Source: Actibacterium sp. 188UL27-1
GTDB taxonomy: Bacteria; Pseudomonadota; Alphaproteobacteria; Rhodobacterales; Rhodobacteraceae
DNA: 64,000 nucleotides
Reading direction: 5' to 3'
Assembly: GCF_016901225.1 (NCBI RefSeq)
Contig: NZ_JAFEUL010000014.1
Coordinates: forward strand, 50,889 to 114,888
Below are positions 26,820-35,839 of this stretch, piece after piece. Made by a program: the position numbers and the translations under genes. The notes below the pieces were generated by a model. The model made no database searches and was not told the DNA's origin. It saw only the letters and a list, made by a program, of their open reading frames with translations. The first letter of the stretch is position 1. Every line of letters begins with the position of its first letter.

Positions 26820-28250
26820 ATGACCCACCGACCCCTTCCCACGCTGGCCTTGGCCAGCTGCGCGCTCGCCTCGATCATCCTGGCGATTGAGCCGGTTCGC
26901 TGGCTGATCAACAGCTGGACCAGCCCGACATATGACAGCAATGGCTATGTGTATCTGATCGGGATCGTTGGTTTGGTGGCTTGGTCGGTCCTAAGTGGAC
27001 CGTCCCGCACAAAGTCGGGCGCGCCGGTTCTGATTTTGTTGGCCTTGGCGGCAGGCATCCGGTTGCTGGGGCAGGTCCTGGCGATCAACACCCTGGGCGC
27101 GCTGGCGCTGATCGTGGATATCTATGCCATTGCCCGGCTGCTGGGTGTTGCGGATCGGCCGTTTGCCCTGTCGCCCCTTTGGCTGGCGGTTTTGTTTCTG
27201 TTCACTTTGCCGGTCGAGGTGATCGCACAGCGCTTGATCGGGTATCCCTTGCAATTGATCTCGGCCGATCTGGCCTGCAGTCTGCTGGGCGTAGTGTATC
27301 GCGAGGTTAGCTGCACGGGCATTCGCATCACGGTGCAGGCGGTTGATGTGCTGGTTGATCTGCCATGTTCGGGTGCAACGGGCCTGCTTTTGGCACTGGC
27401 GTTTGCTGCTACCATGAATGCAATCTACCGGCCGCGCCTGATCACGGGCTGCGCCCTTGGCGGGGCCATTGTCGGCCTGGCGGTTGCGGGCAATGCGTTC
27501 CGGATCACCGCGCTGGCCATCGGTCTTGAGCAGGGTTGGGATGTGATGGCGGAGCCCGCCCATTCCCTGATCGGCCTCGTCACGCTTGCCCTGTCGCTGT
27601 TGCCGGTCGCGTTGTTCTACCGCCCGAAGCCTGCGCCGATGCGCAGGGAACTGACCCTTCCCCACATCCCGGATGCTGTGCGGCTGGGCGTGGGGGCCGT
27701 TGGTGTGGGTGCTGCACTGTTGATTGTCACAGCCCCCGCGCATCCCATTGATGTCTCCTCTCGTCCGCACCCGCTGTCGCTGCCTGCGCAGATTGGTGGT
27801 CACCTGGCCGAACCCGTTGCGCTGACCGCGTTTGAGCAGCGGTATTTCGAGGCCTATGGCGGTCAGGCCGCCAAGGCGCAGTTTGGCCCGCTGGGAATCA
27901 ATCTGGTCTCTACCCGCTCGCCGCTGCGGCACCTGCACGCGCCTGAGGTCTGTCTGCGCGGCCTGGGCTACACCGTCGAATTTCGCGGCACCCGACTGAC
28001 CGGCACGCCCTATTCCGTCTATCGCGCGACGGGCCTACAGGGCGACGTCTGGCACGTCTCCGTCACCTATGTCTCAGATGCGGGCCACGCCACGGCCAGC
28101 ATTGGCGAGGCCATCTGGCTGTGGCTGGCCCATCCCGGCAGCACGTGGCGCAGCGTGCAGCGGATCACGCCTATGGCCATGGCAGATGCCGACCGTGCGG
28201 CGTTCGAACTTGCGGCCGTCGCTGCCCTTGATCTTCCCCAAACCCATTGA
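26820..28250 (+). CDS. Exosortase with EpsI-like C-terminal domain
   Basis: 476 residues. About eight membrane helices span residues 8-266. The exosortase/archaeosortase catalytic residues are in order: Cys183 in DLPCSGATG, Arg228 in GNAFRITALAI and His248 in AEPAHSLIGL. The helices are followed by a soluble region of about 180 residues that looks like the EpsI/DUF3485 domain; its HAPEVCLRGLG motif (H373, C378) matches the H-x-P-x-x-C-L pattern of EpsI. Exosortases cleave C-terminal PEP-CTERM-type tripartite signals at the inner membrane. The next gene encodes a protein with such a tail. It may be the type called exosortase T, but this I cannot verify. Confidence 0.85.
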   Translation: MTHRPLPTLALASCALASIILAIEPVRWLINSWTSPTYDSNGYVYLIGIVGLVAWSVLSGPSRTKSGAPVLILLALAAGIRLLGQVLAINTLGALALIVDIYAIARLLGVADRPFALSPLWLAVLFLFTLPVEVIAQRLIGYPLQLISADLACSLLGVVYREVSCTGIRITVQAVDVLVDLPCSGATGLLLALAFAATMNAIYRPRLITGCALGGAIVGLAVAGNAFRITALAIGLEQGWDVMAEPAHSLIGLVTLALSLLPVALFYRPKPAPMRRELTLPHIPDAVRLGVGAVGVGAALLIVTAPAHPIDVSSRPHPLSLPAQIGGHLAEPVALTAFEQRYFEAYGGQAAKAQFGPLGINLVSTRSPLRHLHAPEVCLRGLGYTVEFRGTRLTGTPYSVYRATGLQGDVWHVSVTYVSDAGHATASIGEAIWLWLAHPGSTWRSVQRITPMAMADADRAAFELAAVAALDLPQTH

Positions 28251-28269
28251 TCCCAAGGAGTACCCGTCC

Positions 28270-30327
28270 ATGAAACCCTCCCTTTTGTTTTGCCTCAGCG
28301 TGGCATTTGGAATGGCCTTGGCCACCGCGACACTCGCACGCGGCATCGATGACCTGTCGGGCCGGGTCGTCGGCACCGCCGAAGATGGCCAACAGGTTGA
28401 ACTGCCCCTGCTGCAGGCCCATTACGATGTCAGCATCCAGGGCGATATGGTCACGGTGATGCTGACCCAGACCTTTGCAAACCCGTCCGACCTGCCTATG
28501 CGGGCCGATTATCTGTTTCCCCTGAACCAACGCGCTGCCGTTTTCGCCATGGAGATGGAGGTGGGCGACGAGGTCGTCCGCGCCAAGATCCAGAAGAAAG
28601 CCAAGGCCAAGGCGACCTTTGAGAAGGCGGAGAAAGAGGGGAAGGCCGCGGCCCTTTTGACCCAACACCGCCCGAACATGTTCACCCAATCCATCGCCAA
28701 CCTGATGCCTGGCATGCCGGTGGCGGTGACCCTCAGCTATGTGCAGCCGGTGCCGCTGATCGATGGAGAGTACCAGTTGGTCGTCCCCATGGTGGTCGGT
28801 CCGCGCTACCAAAGCACGCCGGAACCCGCCACTGTTGCCTCCGCCGACCCGGAGGCACCCGTTGTTGCAGACGGTTGGTCAATCAGTCAGACCCCCGCCC
28901 AGCCGCCAGTGGCCGGGCTTTCGCTTCCCGATACCCTGGCCGAGGATCGCGTTTCGATGGAGGTGCGCATTGCCGGCGGTCTGCCGGTCCAGCGGGTTGT
29001 CAGCGACACCCATGAACTGGCGCTGCTGTCGCTGCCCGACGTCACCCAGGCCCGTTTCGCCAAGGGGCGGGAGATCGACAATGCCGATTTTGTTCTGCGC
29101 TATACCCTTGGCGGTCAGGACCTGACCACGGGCGCGCTGACCCATGCCGAACGCGCGGGCGGCTATGTCTCGCTCATGGTGGCACCGCCGAACTTTCCGG
29201 ACACGGCGCTGGCCACACCGCGCGAGCTGGTCTTTGTGCTGGATACGTCAGGCTCCATGTCCGGCCAGCCGATGGAGGCGTCCCGACGGTTCATGCGGGC
29301 TGCGATCCAGGGCCTGCGCGATCAGGATTATTTCCGGATCCTGCAATTTTCAAACGTGACCGGGCAAATGGCCACCAGTTCCTTGCCTGCCTCGCCCGAG
29401 AACCGGCAAGCCGCCCTTCGGTACCTCGACGGCTTGAATGCCGGGGGCGGGACAGAGATGAATAACGCCATCAATGCCGCGTTTGACACGGTGCAACCCG
29501 ATGGCGCGATGCGGATCGTGGTTTTCCTGAGCGATGGCTATATCGGGCGCGAAGCGCAGGTCCTGAAATCGATCCGCGACCGGATCGGCGCAGCCCGGAT
29601 CTATGCCTTTGGTGTTGGCACTTCGGTCAACCGGTATCTGCTGGAGGCGATGGCCGATGAGGGGCGCGGATACGTGCGCTATGTCGATCCGACGGCAGAT
29701 GCATTCGAGGTGGCGGAAACTATGGCCCGCGACCTAAAAACCCCGCTTTTGACGGATATCGAGGTGGATTGGGGGGATCTCAAAATCACCGATACAGTGC
29801 CCCAGCATATTCCCGACCTGTTCGCCGGGGGCTCGGTCCGTGTCTTGGCGTGGTATCAGGGCGTGGGGCGCGGCGAGGTGACGATCCGCGGCAAGGTTCA
29901 GGGGCAGGAGGCTATTCTGCCTGTGCAGGTGAACCTGACCAACCAGGCACAACCCGATGCGCGGTCTCGGGCGCTGCCGCTGATATGGGCGCGTGCACGC
30001 ATCGCCGATCTGGAACGTGCCTATGCCGTGCGTGACGGCAATCCTAATCGGATCGAGGCACAGATCACCGATCTGGGGCTGAAGCACAGCCTGCAAACCC
30101 GCTATACCAGCTTTGTCGCGGTGTCCGAGCAGGTGGTCAACGGGTCAGGTCTGCCGGCCCAGTCTGCCCAAGTGGCACAGGCGCAGGTCAAGGGTGTGAG
30201 CAAACAGGCCTATCCCAGCGGCTTTAGTGGATCCTCCACACATGAGCCGCAAACCTGGCTGGGTCTGCTGGTGCTGGCCGCGCTTGGCATGCTACGCCTG
30301 CATGGTCGGTGGCAGGCCCGGGCATGA
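28270..30327 (+). CDS. VIT and VWA domain protein, probable exosortase substrate
   Basis: 685 residues from the ATG at 28270 (AAGGAG 9 bases upstream). Signal peptide at 1-23 (MKPSLLFCLSVAFGMALATA). VIT domain at about 33-185 (ADYLFPLNQRAAVFAMEMEV, KAKATFEKAEKEGKAA, TQSIANLMPGMPV). VWA domain from about 318 with the metal site DTSGSMSG at 325-332. The C-terminus is a sorting-type tail: EPQTW (659-663), a hydrophobic stretch LGLLVLAALGMLRL, then basic HGRWQARA. It resembles the marine proteobacterial sortase target proteins. It is likely displayed on the surface or in the periplasm after cleavage by the exosortase just upstream, 19 bases away. Confidence 0.87.
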   Translation: MKPSLLFCLSVAFGMALATATLARGIDDLSGRVVGTAEDGQQVELPLLQAHYDVSIQGDMVTVMLTQTFANPSDLPMRADYLFPLNQRAAVFAMEMEVGDEVVRAKIQKKAKAKATFEKAEKEGKAAALLTQHRPNMFTQSIANLMPGMPVAVTLSYVQPVPLIDGEYQLVVPMVVGPRYQSTPEPATVASADPEAPVVADGWSISQTPAQPPVAGLSLPDTLAEDRVSMEVRIAGGLPVQRVVSDTHELALLSLPDVTQARFAKGREIDNADFVLRYTLGGQDLTTGALTHAERAGGYVSLMVAPPNFPDTALATPRELVFVLDTSGSMSGQPMEASRRFMRAAIQGLRDQDYFRILQFSNVTGQMATSSLPASPENRQAALRYLDGLNAGGGTEMNNAINAAFDTVQPDGAMRIVVFLSDGYIGREAQVLKSIRDRIGAARIYAFGVGTSVNRYLLEAMADEGRGYVRYVDPTADAFEVAETMARDLKTPLLTDIEVDWGDLKITDTVPQHIPDLFAGGSVRVLAWYQGVGRGEVTIRGKVQGQEAILPVQVNLTNQAQPDARSRALPLIWARARIADLERAYAVRDGNPNRIEAQITDLGLKHSLQTRYTSFVAVSEQVVNGSGLPAQSAQVAQAQVKGVSKQAYPSGFSGSSTHEPQTWLGLLVLAALGMLRLHGRWQARA

Positions 30328-30422
30328 GCTGCGTCGCTGACGACATGCAGTTGATCACCGGTGCGTGCCATCCGGCCTCACCATACCAAAAACAACCTGG
30401 GCGGGGGCCGAAGGAGAGGCAG

Positions 30423-31109
30423 ATGAGCGCCAAGATCATGGTCGTCGATGATGATCACAACATCCGCGAGGTCATCCGGTTCGCGCTTGAGGATGCCGGG
30501 ATGATCGTCAGCGAAGCCAGCAATGGCCAGGCCGCTCTCGCCGCCTTGTCCACGGCCCAGCCCGAATTGATGGTGCTGGATGTTGGCATGCCCGAGATGG
30601 ACGGGTTCGAGACCTGCAAGGCGATCCGACGCTCCTCTTCCCTGCCGATCCTGTTCCTGACGGCCCGGGATGAAGAAATCGACCGCGTTCTGGGTTTTGA
30701 ACTGGGCGCTGACGATTTCGTGCCCAAGCCGTTCAGCCCGCGCGAATTGGTCCTGCGGATCAAGGCGATCCTGGCGCGGTCCAAAGGGGCGGGGGATCCG
30801 ACGGATCTGTCCCATAATGATCTGACGATGGACAAGCCCAAGCATGAGGCGCATCTGGCTGGCGACCCCCTGGTGCTGACAGGCATCGAATACGGTGTGC
30901 TCCATGCCTTGCTGCAGGCCCCCGACCGGGTGCTGAGCCGCAATCAGTTGATCGAAGCGGTTTATGGTGCGAACACCTACCTGTCTGACCGGACTGTTGA
31001 CAGCCATATCCGCAATGTCCGGCAAAAGGCGGCTGCCTTGGGCTATCCGGATGTGATTGCAACGGTCCACGGTGTGGGCGTGAAGCTGGGCACATGTCAG
31101 AAAGGATAG
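30423..31109 (+). CDS. Response regulator of the exosortase locus, OmpR family
   Basis: 228 residues from the ATG at 30423 (AAGGAGAGG upstream). Receiver domain at 1-120 with phospho-acceptor Asp53 (VLDVGMPEMDG), acidic pair DDD at 9-11 and LTARDEE. DNA-binding OmpR-type winged helix at about 130-228 (LTGIEYGVLHALLQAPDRVL, TVDSHIRNVRQKAA). It overlaps the histidine kinase gene by 16 bases. The genetic order matches the response regulator of the proteobacterial dedicated sortase systems. Its targets probably include this locus. Confidence 0.9.
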   Translation: MSAKIMVVDDDHNIREVIRFALEDAGMIVSEASNGQAALAALSTAQPELMVLDVGMPEMDGFETCKAIRRSSSLPILFLTARDEEIDRVLGFELGADDFVPKPFSPRELVLRIKAILARSKGAGDPTDLSHNDLTMDKPKHEAHLAGDPLVLTGIEYGVLHALLQAPDRVLSRNQLIEAVYGANTYLSDRTVDSHIRNVRQKAAALGYPDVIATVHGVGVKLGTCQKG

Positions 31110-32650
31110 TTCGCAAATGGCGGCCCAGCCTGGCCCTTGTCATTGCGGCTGTCTGTCTGGCCCTGGTCGCCTTGCCGGTCGTCGGCGTGCTAGCGGCGCG
31201 CCTGACCTCCAACCAGTTCGTGCGCGAGACGGAGCGGAGCCTGCTGGCCCAGGCTGTAATCTACGCCGAAGCCTATGCCATCGCCTATGCCGCTTATGGG
31301 GATAAACCACGCCACGGTCGGTTCCTGACTGCAGAACAGAAAGAGGCGCGAGCAGAGCATTATACGCCGATTACCCCGTCCCTTAGCGTGTTTCAGGGTC
31401 GCATCCGGCAGCCACGGCCAGACGGCACACCCCTGATCCATCCTGTGACCGCGCCGTATGATGCCATTGATGCACCACTGAGCGATCTGGCCAAGCGGAT
31501 CCAGAAAAGCAATCTGGCGGGCTATCTGGCGCTTGATGCCTTTGGTGGTGTCATCGCCGGCAGCAGCGATGAACGCTACAGCCTTGCCAATGTGCCCGAG
31601 GTGCAGGACGCCTTGCGTGGCGAGGTCCGCTCGGTCCTGCGCAGCAAGACCAAGATTGAATTTCATCCCTTGAATTCGATCAGTCGCAATACCCGTTACC
31701 GCGTCTTTGTCGCGATGCCGGTTGTGGTGCAGGACCGTGTGGTTGGCGCGGTGTATCTTTCGCGCACACCGCTGGACCTGCAGAAATTTGTTTACCAGGA
31801 GCGGATGACCCTGCTGCTGGTCGGTGCGATTATGATCGCGGGCTCTGTCGCCTTGGGCGGTTTGTTGTGGCGGCTTGTGTCTCGCCCGATCCGGGGATTG
31901 CGGGAGCAAAGCCAACAGGTGGCACAAGGCGAACGGTCCGCCTTGGAACCCTTGGGCAGCTATGGCGTCAGGGAAGTGGCGGATCTGGGGGGGTCGATCC
32001 TGTCGATGTCAGCGGCGCTCGGCGACCGCTCGCGCACGGTGGAGACCTATACAAATCACGTCACCCATGAGTTGAAATCGCCCGTGACCTCGATCATCGG
32101 TGCAGCTGAACTGCTGGAGACCGGTGGCGCCGCCATGCCCCAGGAACGCCAGGCGCGACTGGTTCGCACGATCTCGACCGAGGGGCAGCGGATGACGACG
32201 CTGCTGGGACGGCTGCGGGAATTGGCTCGCGCCAAGACCGTTGGGGGACTGCCAGGAACGGATTTGGGAGAGGCTGTCCGCGCGGTGGCTCCGGGCCTGC
32301 CGAACCTGGTTATCGACAATGGTGTGGCACACGGGACGGAGGTGCCCCTGTCTGAGGAAGGGGCGGAAATCGTTTTGACCCAATTGATGCGGAATGCCGC
32401 GGAACATGGGGCAGCGACCGTCCGATTGTCATGGTCCGATAATACGCTCACGGTCGAGGATGACGGGAGCGGTGTGTCCGCGGCCAATCGCGATCGCCTG
32501 ACGGAGCCCTTTTTCACGACCCGCCGCGATGGGGGCGGGACGGGCATGGGCCTGGCCATCGTGACGGCTGTCCTGGAAGGTCGCGGGGCGCGGTTGGATG
32601 TGGGGGCGACCAACGCATTGGGCGGGGCCACTTTCCACCTGATCTTCTGA
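31094..32650 (+). CDS. Sensor histidine kinase of the exosortase locus
   Basis: 518 residues. Membrane helices at about 13-35 and 238-259 enclose a periplasmic sensor of roughly 200 residues. A HAMP-like linker follows (VSRPIRGLREQSQQVAQGER). The dimerisation H-box is NHVTHELKSPVTSI with the phosphorylated His325, and the ATPase domain has N (MRNAAEHG), G1 (VEDDGSGV), F (FFTTRRDG) and G2 (GTGMGLAI) boxes. It overlaps the response regulator gene, so the two are coupled. It probably senses an envelope signal connected with the VIT/VWA protein. It resembles dedicated sortase-system kinases. Confidence 0.9.
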   Translation: MSERIVRKWRPSLALVIAAVCLALVALPVVGVLAARLTSNQFVRETERSLLAQAVIYAEAYAIAYAAYGDKPRHGRFLTAEQKEARAEHYTPITPSLSVFQGRIRQPRPDGTPLIHPVTAPYDAIDAPLSDLAKRIQKSNLAGYLALDAFGGVIAGSSDERYSLANVPEVQDALRGEVRSVLRSKTKIEFHPLNSISRNTRYRVFVAMPVVVQDRVVGAVYLSRTPLDLQKFVYQERMTLLLVGAIMIAGSVALGGLLWRLVSRPIRGLREQSQQVAQGERSALEPLGSYGVREVADLGGSILSMSAALGDRSRTVETYTNHVTHELKSPVTSIIGAAELLETGGAAMPQERQARLVRTISTEGQRMTTLLGRLRELARAKTVGGLPGTDLGEAVRAVAPGLPNLVIDNGVAHGTEVPLSEEGAEIVLTQLMRNAAEHGAATVRLSWSDNTLTVEDDGSGVSAANRDRLTEPFFTTRRDGGGTGMGLAIVTAVLEGRGARLDVGATNALGGATFHLIF

Positions 32651-32720
32651 CTGCCTGGGGCTGGCAGCGCTCCCGCCCCTTTTGACCGCATCAAAGATGC
32701 GTCCAAAAGCGTTGGGCCAA

Positions 32721-32760
32721 GCGGCGGCGCCGGATCCGTTCCGGACCGGGACGCCGCCGC
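32721..32760. terminator. Bidirectional terminator-like hairpin
   Basis: GCGGCGGCG (32721-32729) and CGCCGCCGC (32752-32760) form a perfect 9-base stem; inside the loop CCGGA and TCCGG can pair further. It lies between two convergent genes, the histidine kinase (+) and carnitine dehydrogenase (-), a typical place for a shared terminator. Confidence 0.55.
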
Positions 32761-32803
32761 CTCACCGCGTCGATCAATCTGGCTTCGTCTGGCCCCCATA
32801 TGG

Positions 32804-34189
32804 CTAAGTTTGGGTTGGAAGCCGTGCCATGGCGGCGGCGACATCATCGCGAGGTTCACAGGCGCGGCGGGTTTCGAGATTGACGTGGATCAACAGTTGT
32901 TCTCCCGTCGCCAGGGTCCGGCCATCTGTGTGGATCATTTCGTGGAACATCCGCAGTTTCTTGCCTGCCGCCTCAAGCACTTTGGTCTGGACATGGAACT
33001 GTTCGCCGGCATGGGTTTCGGCCAGGAACTTGATCTGAATGTCCACCGTGAAGAAGCTGAGCCCGTCGGCGATATAGGCACCGTCGGCACCAGCCATCCG
33101 CATGATCGTATCACCGGCATCCGAGAAAACCTGGCCATACCGGCTTTCATTCATGTGACCGTTATAGTCCGTCCAGTCGATCGGGACGGTGCGGTCAAGT
33201 GTGATGAGTGGGTCGTCGGTGAGCGCTGGATCCTTTTGGAGCCGCCGGTCGATTTCGCTCAGCAGCGTGCCTGCGCCCGATCCCCGCCCTTTCAGGGCGC
33301 GCAGGATGGCGACGAGGTTGTCGTCTCGGACGCGTTCGAGATCACGGATCGTGCGGTGCCCGGACTGCGCATCTGACTGGCCCGCGATTTTGTCGATCAG
33401 CCGTTGGTCGAGATCCGGTACATCCGTCAATTTGCTCCAGGGCGCGGCAAGACACGGGCCAAACTGTTCCAGAAAATGAGCCATGCCGCCTTCGCCACCG
33501 GCCACACGATACGTCTCGAACAGCCCCATCTGGGCCCAACGCAGCCCGAACCCGTAGCGCATGATGTCGTCGATCTCTGCCGTTGTGGCGATGTCATCTT
33601 TGACCAGCCACAGGGCCTCGCGCCAAACAGCTTCCAGCAGGCGGTCTGCAACATGGGCGTCGATTTCGCGCTTGAGGTGCACAGGCCTCATGCCAAGGGC
33701 ATCAAGGATCTCAGCCGCGCGGGTGCAGGTTGGCCCATGGCCGACAAGCTCGACCACCGGCAGCAGGTAGACCGGGTTGAAGGGATGAGCGACGACGATC
33801 TGATCTGGACGTGCGGCGCCCTGTTGCAACTGGCTTGGTTTGAAACCGGAGGTGGAGGAGGCGATGACAGCGGCCTGCGGGCAGGCCTCCTGCACCTGGG
33901 CCAGGACGCGATGCTTGGTCTCCAACCGTTCGGGTACGCTTTCCTGGATCCAGTCGGCCCGCGCCACGGCATCGGCAATGCTGTTGGCGAAACGCAGCGT
34001 CCCTTCGCCGGGCAGAGCGGCGTCATACAGCCCGGGCAGGGACCGGCGGGCATTGGCCAGAACAGCCTCGATCCTGCGCGCAGCGTCGGGATCCGGGTCA
34101 TGGACCACGACATCCCATCCCATCAGAAGGAACCGCGCCGCCCAGCCGCCCCCGATCACGCCGCCGCCCAGAATGGCCGCCTGGTTCAT
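32804..34189 (-). CDS. L-carnitine dehydrogenase fused to a thioesterase domain
   Basis: 461 residues from the ATG at 34189; the frame is open further but overlaps the preceding gene. N-terminal Rossmann domain with AILGGGVIGGGWAARFL and the 3-hydroxyacyl-CoA dehydrogenase features AHPFNPVYLLPVVELV and a dimerisation helix domain to about 315. The rest is a hotdog thioesterase (RTVPIDWTDYNGHMNESRYG, about 335-455). In carnitine-degrading bacteria the dehydrogenase makes 3-dehydrocarnitine and a thioesterase releases glycine betaine from betainyl-CoA; here both are one polypeptide. It overlaps the SGNH hydrolase gene by 4 bases. Confidence 0.88.
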   Translation of the reverse strand: MNQAAILGGGVIGGGWAARFLLMGWDVVVHDPDPDAARRIEAVLANARRSLPGLYDAALPGEGTLRFANSIADAVARADWIQESVPERLETKHRVLAQVQEACPQAAVIASSTSGFKPSQLQQGAARPDQIVVAHPFNPVYLLPVVELVGHGPTCTRAAEILDALGMRPVHLKREIDAHVADRLLEAVWREALWLVKDDIATTAEIDDIMRYGFGLRWAQMGLFETYRVAGGEGGMAHFLEQFGPCLAAPWSKLTDVPDLDQRLIDKIAGQSDAQSGHRTIRDLERVRDDNLVAILRALKGRGSGAGTLLSEIDRRLQKDPALTDDPLITLDRTVPIDWTDYNGHMNESRYGQVFSDAGDTIMRMAGADGAYIADGLSFFTVDIQIKFLAETHAGEQFHVQTKVLEAAGKKLRMFHEMIHTDGRTLATGEQLLIHVNLETRRACEPRDDVAAAMARLPTQT

Positions 34190-34833
34190 GGCAAAATCTC
34201 CCTGACTTTGGCCGCCATGGCCTGTCCCAGAATGGTGTGACTTTCGCGACTGAAATGGACGCCGTCCAGGGGATCCACGGCGATATGGACACCGGCATCC
34301 ACAAAATCCGCGCCATTGTGGGCGGCGCACCGGGCCATTTGACTGGCCAATCCTGCGCAGCGGGCAGGCGCACCGCGAAAGACCTCGGCCAGATCGCCAC
34401 GCTCTTCGACCGCGGGCGGGCACAGGACGAGGATGCGTGCCGCATAACCGGTTGCCGCAGCCTCCCGTATCAGCCTAGCCGTGCTGAGGGCGATGTCCTG
34501 CGCCGTCAGGCCAAAGCGGTGCTTGCTGTCATTCGTGCCAAGCGCAAGGATCAGCAGGTCGATGGGCCGGTGGGAGGCGAGGATGGCGCGCAGCGTACCC
34601 AAACCGTTGAGATGTTCACCTTCGATCGGGTCGGCATGGACGGTGGTGCGGCCTGGCAATCCTTCGACCACGACATCCCAGTTCGGGCCCAACTTGCGGG
34701 CCATGACCCCGGCCCAACGGTCGGATTTACTGAAAATCGGGTCATCTGACAGATCCGCCATGGGACCTGTGCCAAAGGTGTTGCTGTCGCCATAGATCAG
34801 GATGCGGCGCATGGCGGATCTGTCATCGGTCAT
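34186..34833 (-). CDS. SGNH/GDSL-family hydrolase in the carnitine operon
   Basis: 215 residues. Block I has the catalytic Ser as YGDSNTFG, block III LALGTNDSKH, and the C-terminal His is in DGVHFS (D-x-V-H-F). The protein is an intracellular esterase by lack of a signal peptide. The ATG at 34833 overlaps the BKACE stop and the stop overlaps the carnitine dehydrogenase start, so the three genes form one tight operon. An inner ATG at 34812 is possible. A role in ester-carnitine or acyl-carnitine hydrolysis would fit the context, but is inference. Confidence 0.85.
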   Translation of the reverse strand: MTDDRSAMRRILIYGDSNTFGTGPMADLSDDPIFSKSDRWAGVMARKLGPNWDVVVEGLPGRTTVHADPIEGEHLNGLGTLRAILASHRPIDLLILALGTNDSKHRFGLTAQDIALSTARLIREAAATGYAARILVLCPPAVEERGDLAEVFRGAPARCAGLASQMARCAAHNGADFVDAGVHIAVDPLDGVHFSRESHTILGQAMAAKVREILP

Positions 34834-35738
34834 ACGGGTGGGCGCTTTTGCAGGGCCAGTTTCGTGCGCACCTCAGCCGGCGTCATGATCCGAGCTCCCA
34901 TGGCCTTGATGATTGTGACGGCGCGGGTAACCAGCGCCTCATTCGTGGCCAGTTGACCCTTGGCCAGCCACAGATTGTCTTCAAGCCCGACGCGGACATG
35001 ACCCCCCGCCAGCACCGCCGCTGCGACGTAGGGCATCTGGTTGCGCCCGACGGAGAAGGTGGACCAGGTCCAGTCGTTGGGGACGTTGTTGACCATCGCC
35101 AGAAAGGTGTTCAGATCATCTGGCGCACCCCAGGGCACGCCCATGCACAGCTGCGCCAGGGCGGGGCTGTCCAGAACGCCGTCATTCACCAATTGTTTAG
35201 CGAGCCACAGATGGCCGGTATCAAAGACCTCGATTTCAGGCTTGACGCCCAGGCCCGTCATGGTGCGGCCCATGGCGGCCAGCATGCCGGGCGTATTCGT
35301 CATCACGTAATCGGCTTCGGCAAAGTTCATCGTGCCGCAATCCAGCGTGCAGATCTCCGGCAGGCATTCGGCGATATGGGCGACTCGGTTCTCTGCGCTG
35401 ATCATATCCGTGGCATCGGTCAGGGGCAGGGGCTGTGACGGGGGCCCAAAGACCAGATCGCCCCCCATGCCGGCCGTCAGGTTCAGGATGACATCGGTGT
35501 CGGCATCCCGGATGCGTTCCGTGACCTCCCGGTAAAGCCCCAGATCACGAGACGGTGCGCCGGTTTCGGGATCGCGCACATGGCAATGGACGATCGCCGC
35601 CCCTGCCTTGGCGGCGGCGATGGCGCTGTCGGCGATCTGCAGCGGCGACCGCGGCACGTGGGGACTGCGATCCTGGGTAGCGCCGGAGCCGGTGACGGCA
35701 CAGGTGACAAAGACCTCCTGGTTCATGGTCAGCGGCAT
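34830..35738 (-). CDS. BKACE family enzyme (3-keto-5-aminohexanoate cleavage-like; probable dehydrocarnitine cleavage)
   Basis: 302 residues. Zinc ligands are visible in IVHCHVRDPETG (H51, H53) near the start, followed by the family blocks ILNLTAGMGGDLVF, TLDCGTMNFAE and KPEIEVFDTGH. BKACE proteins condense a beta-keto acid with acetyl-CoA. Beside carnitine dehydrogenase the likely reaction is 3-dehydrocarnitine plus acetyl-CoA to betainyl-CoA plus acetoacetate; the fused thioesterase then yields betaine. It is the first gene of the operon. Confidence 0.88.
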   Translation of the reverse strand: MPLTMNQEVFVTCAVTGSGATQDRSPHVPRSPLQIADSAIAAAKAGAAIVHCHVRDPETGAPSRDLGLYREVTERIRDADTDVILNLTAGMGGDLVFGPPSQPLPLTDATDMISAENRVAHIAECLPEICTLDCGTMNFAEADYVMTNTPGMLAAMGRTMTGLGVKPEIEVFDTGHLWLAKQLVNDGVLDSPALAQLCMGVPWGAPDDLNTFLAMVNNVPNDWTWSTFSVGRNQMPYVAAAVLAGGHVRVGLEDNLWLAKGQLATNEALVTRAVTIIKAMGARIMTPAEVRTKLALQKRPPV

Positions 35739-35839
35739 TGCAGTCTGTCCTTTGGTGCGATCAGACCGTCAGGACCAGGGGATTGCAAGCGGATCATGTG
35801 GAGGACAAGCGTTCGGGCGCCATGGCTGAACTGGGGTTT

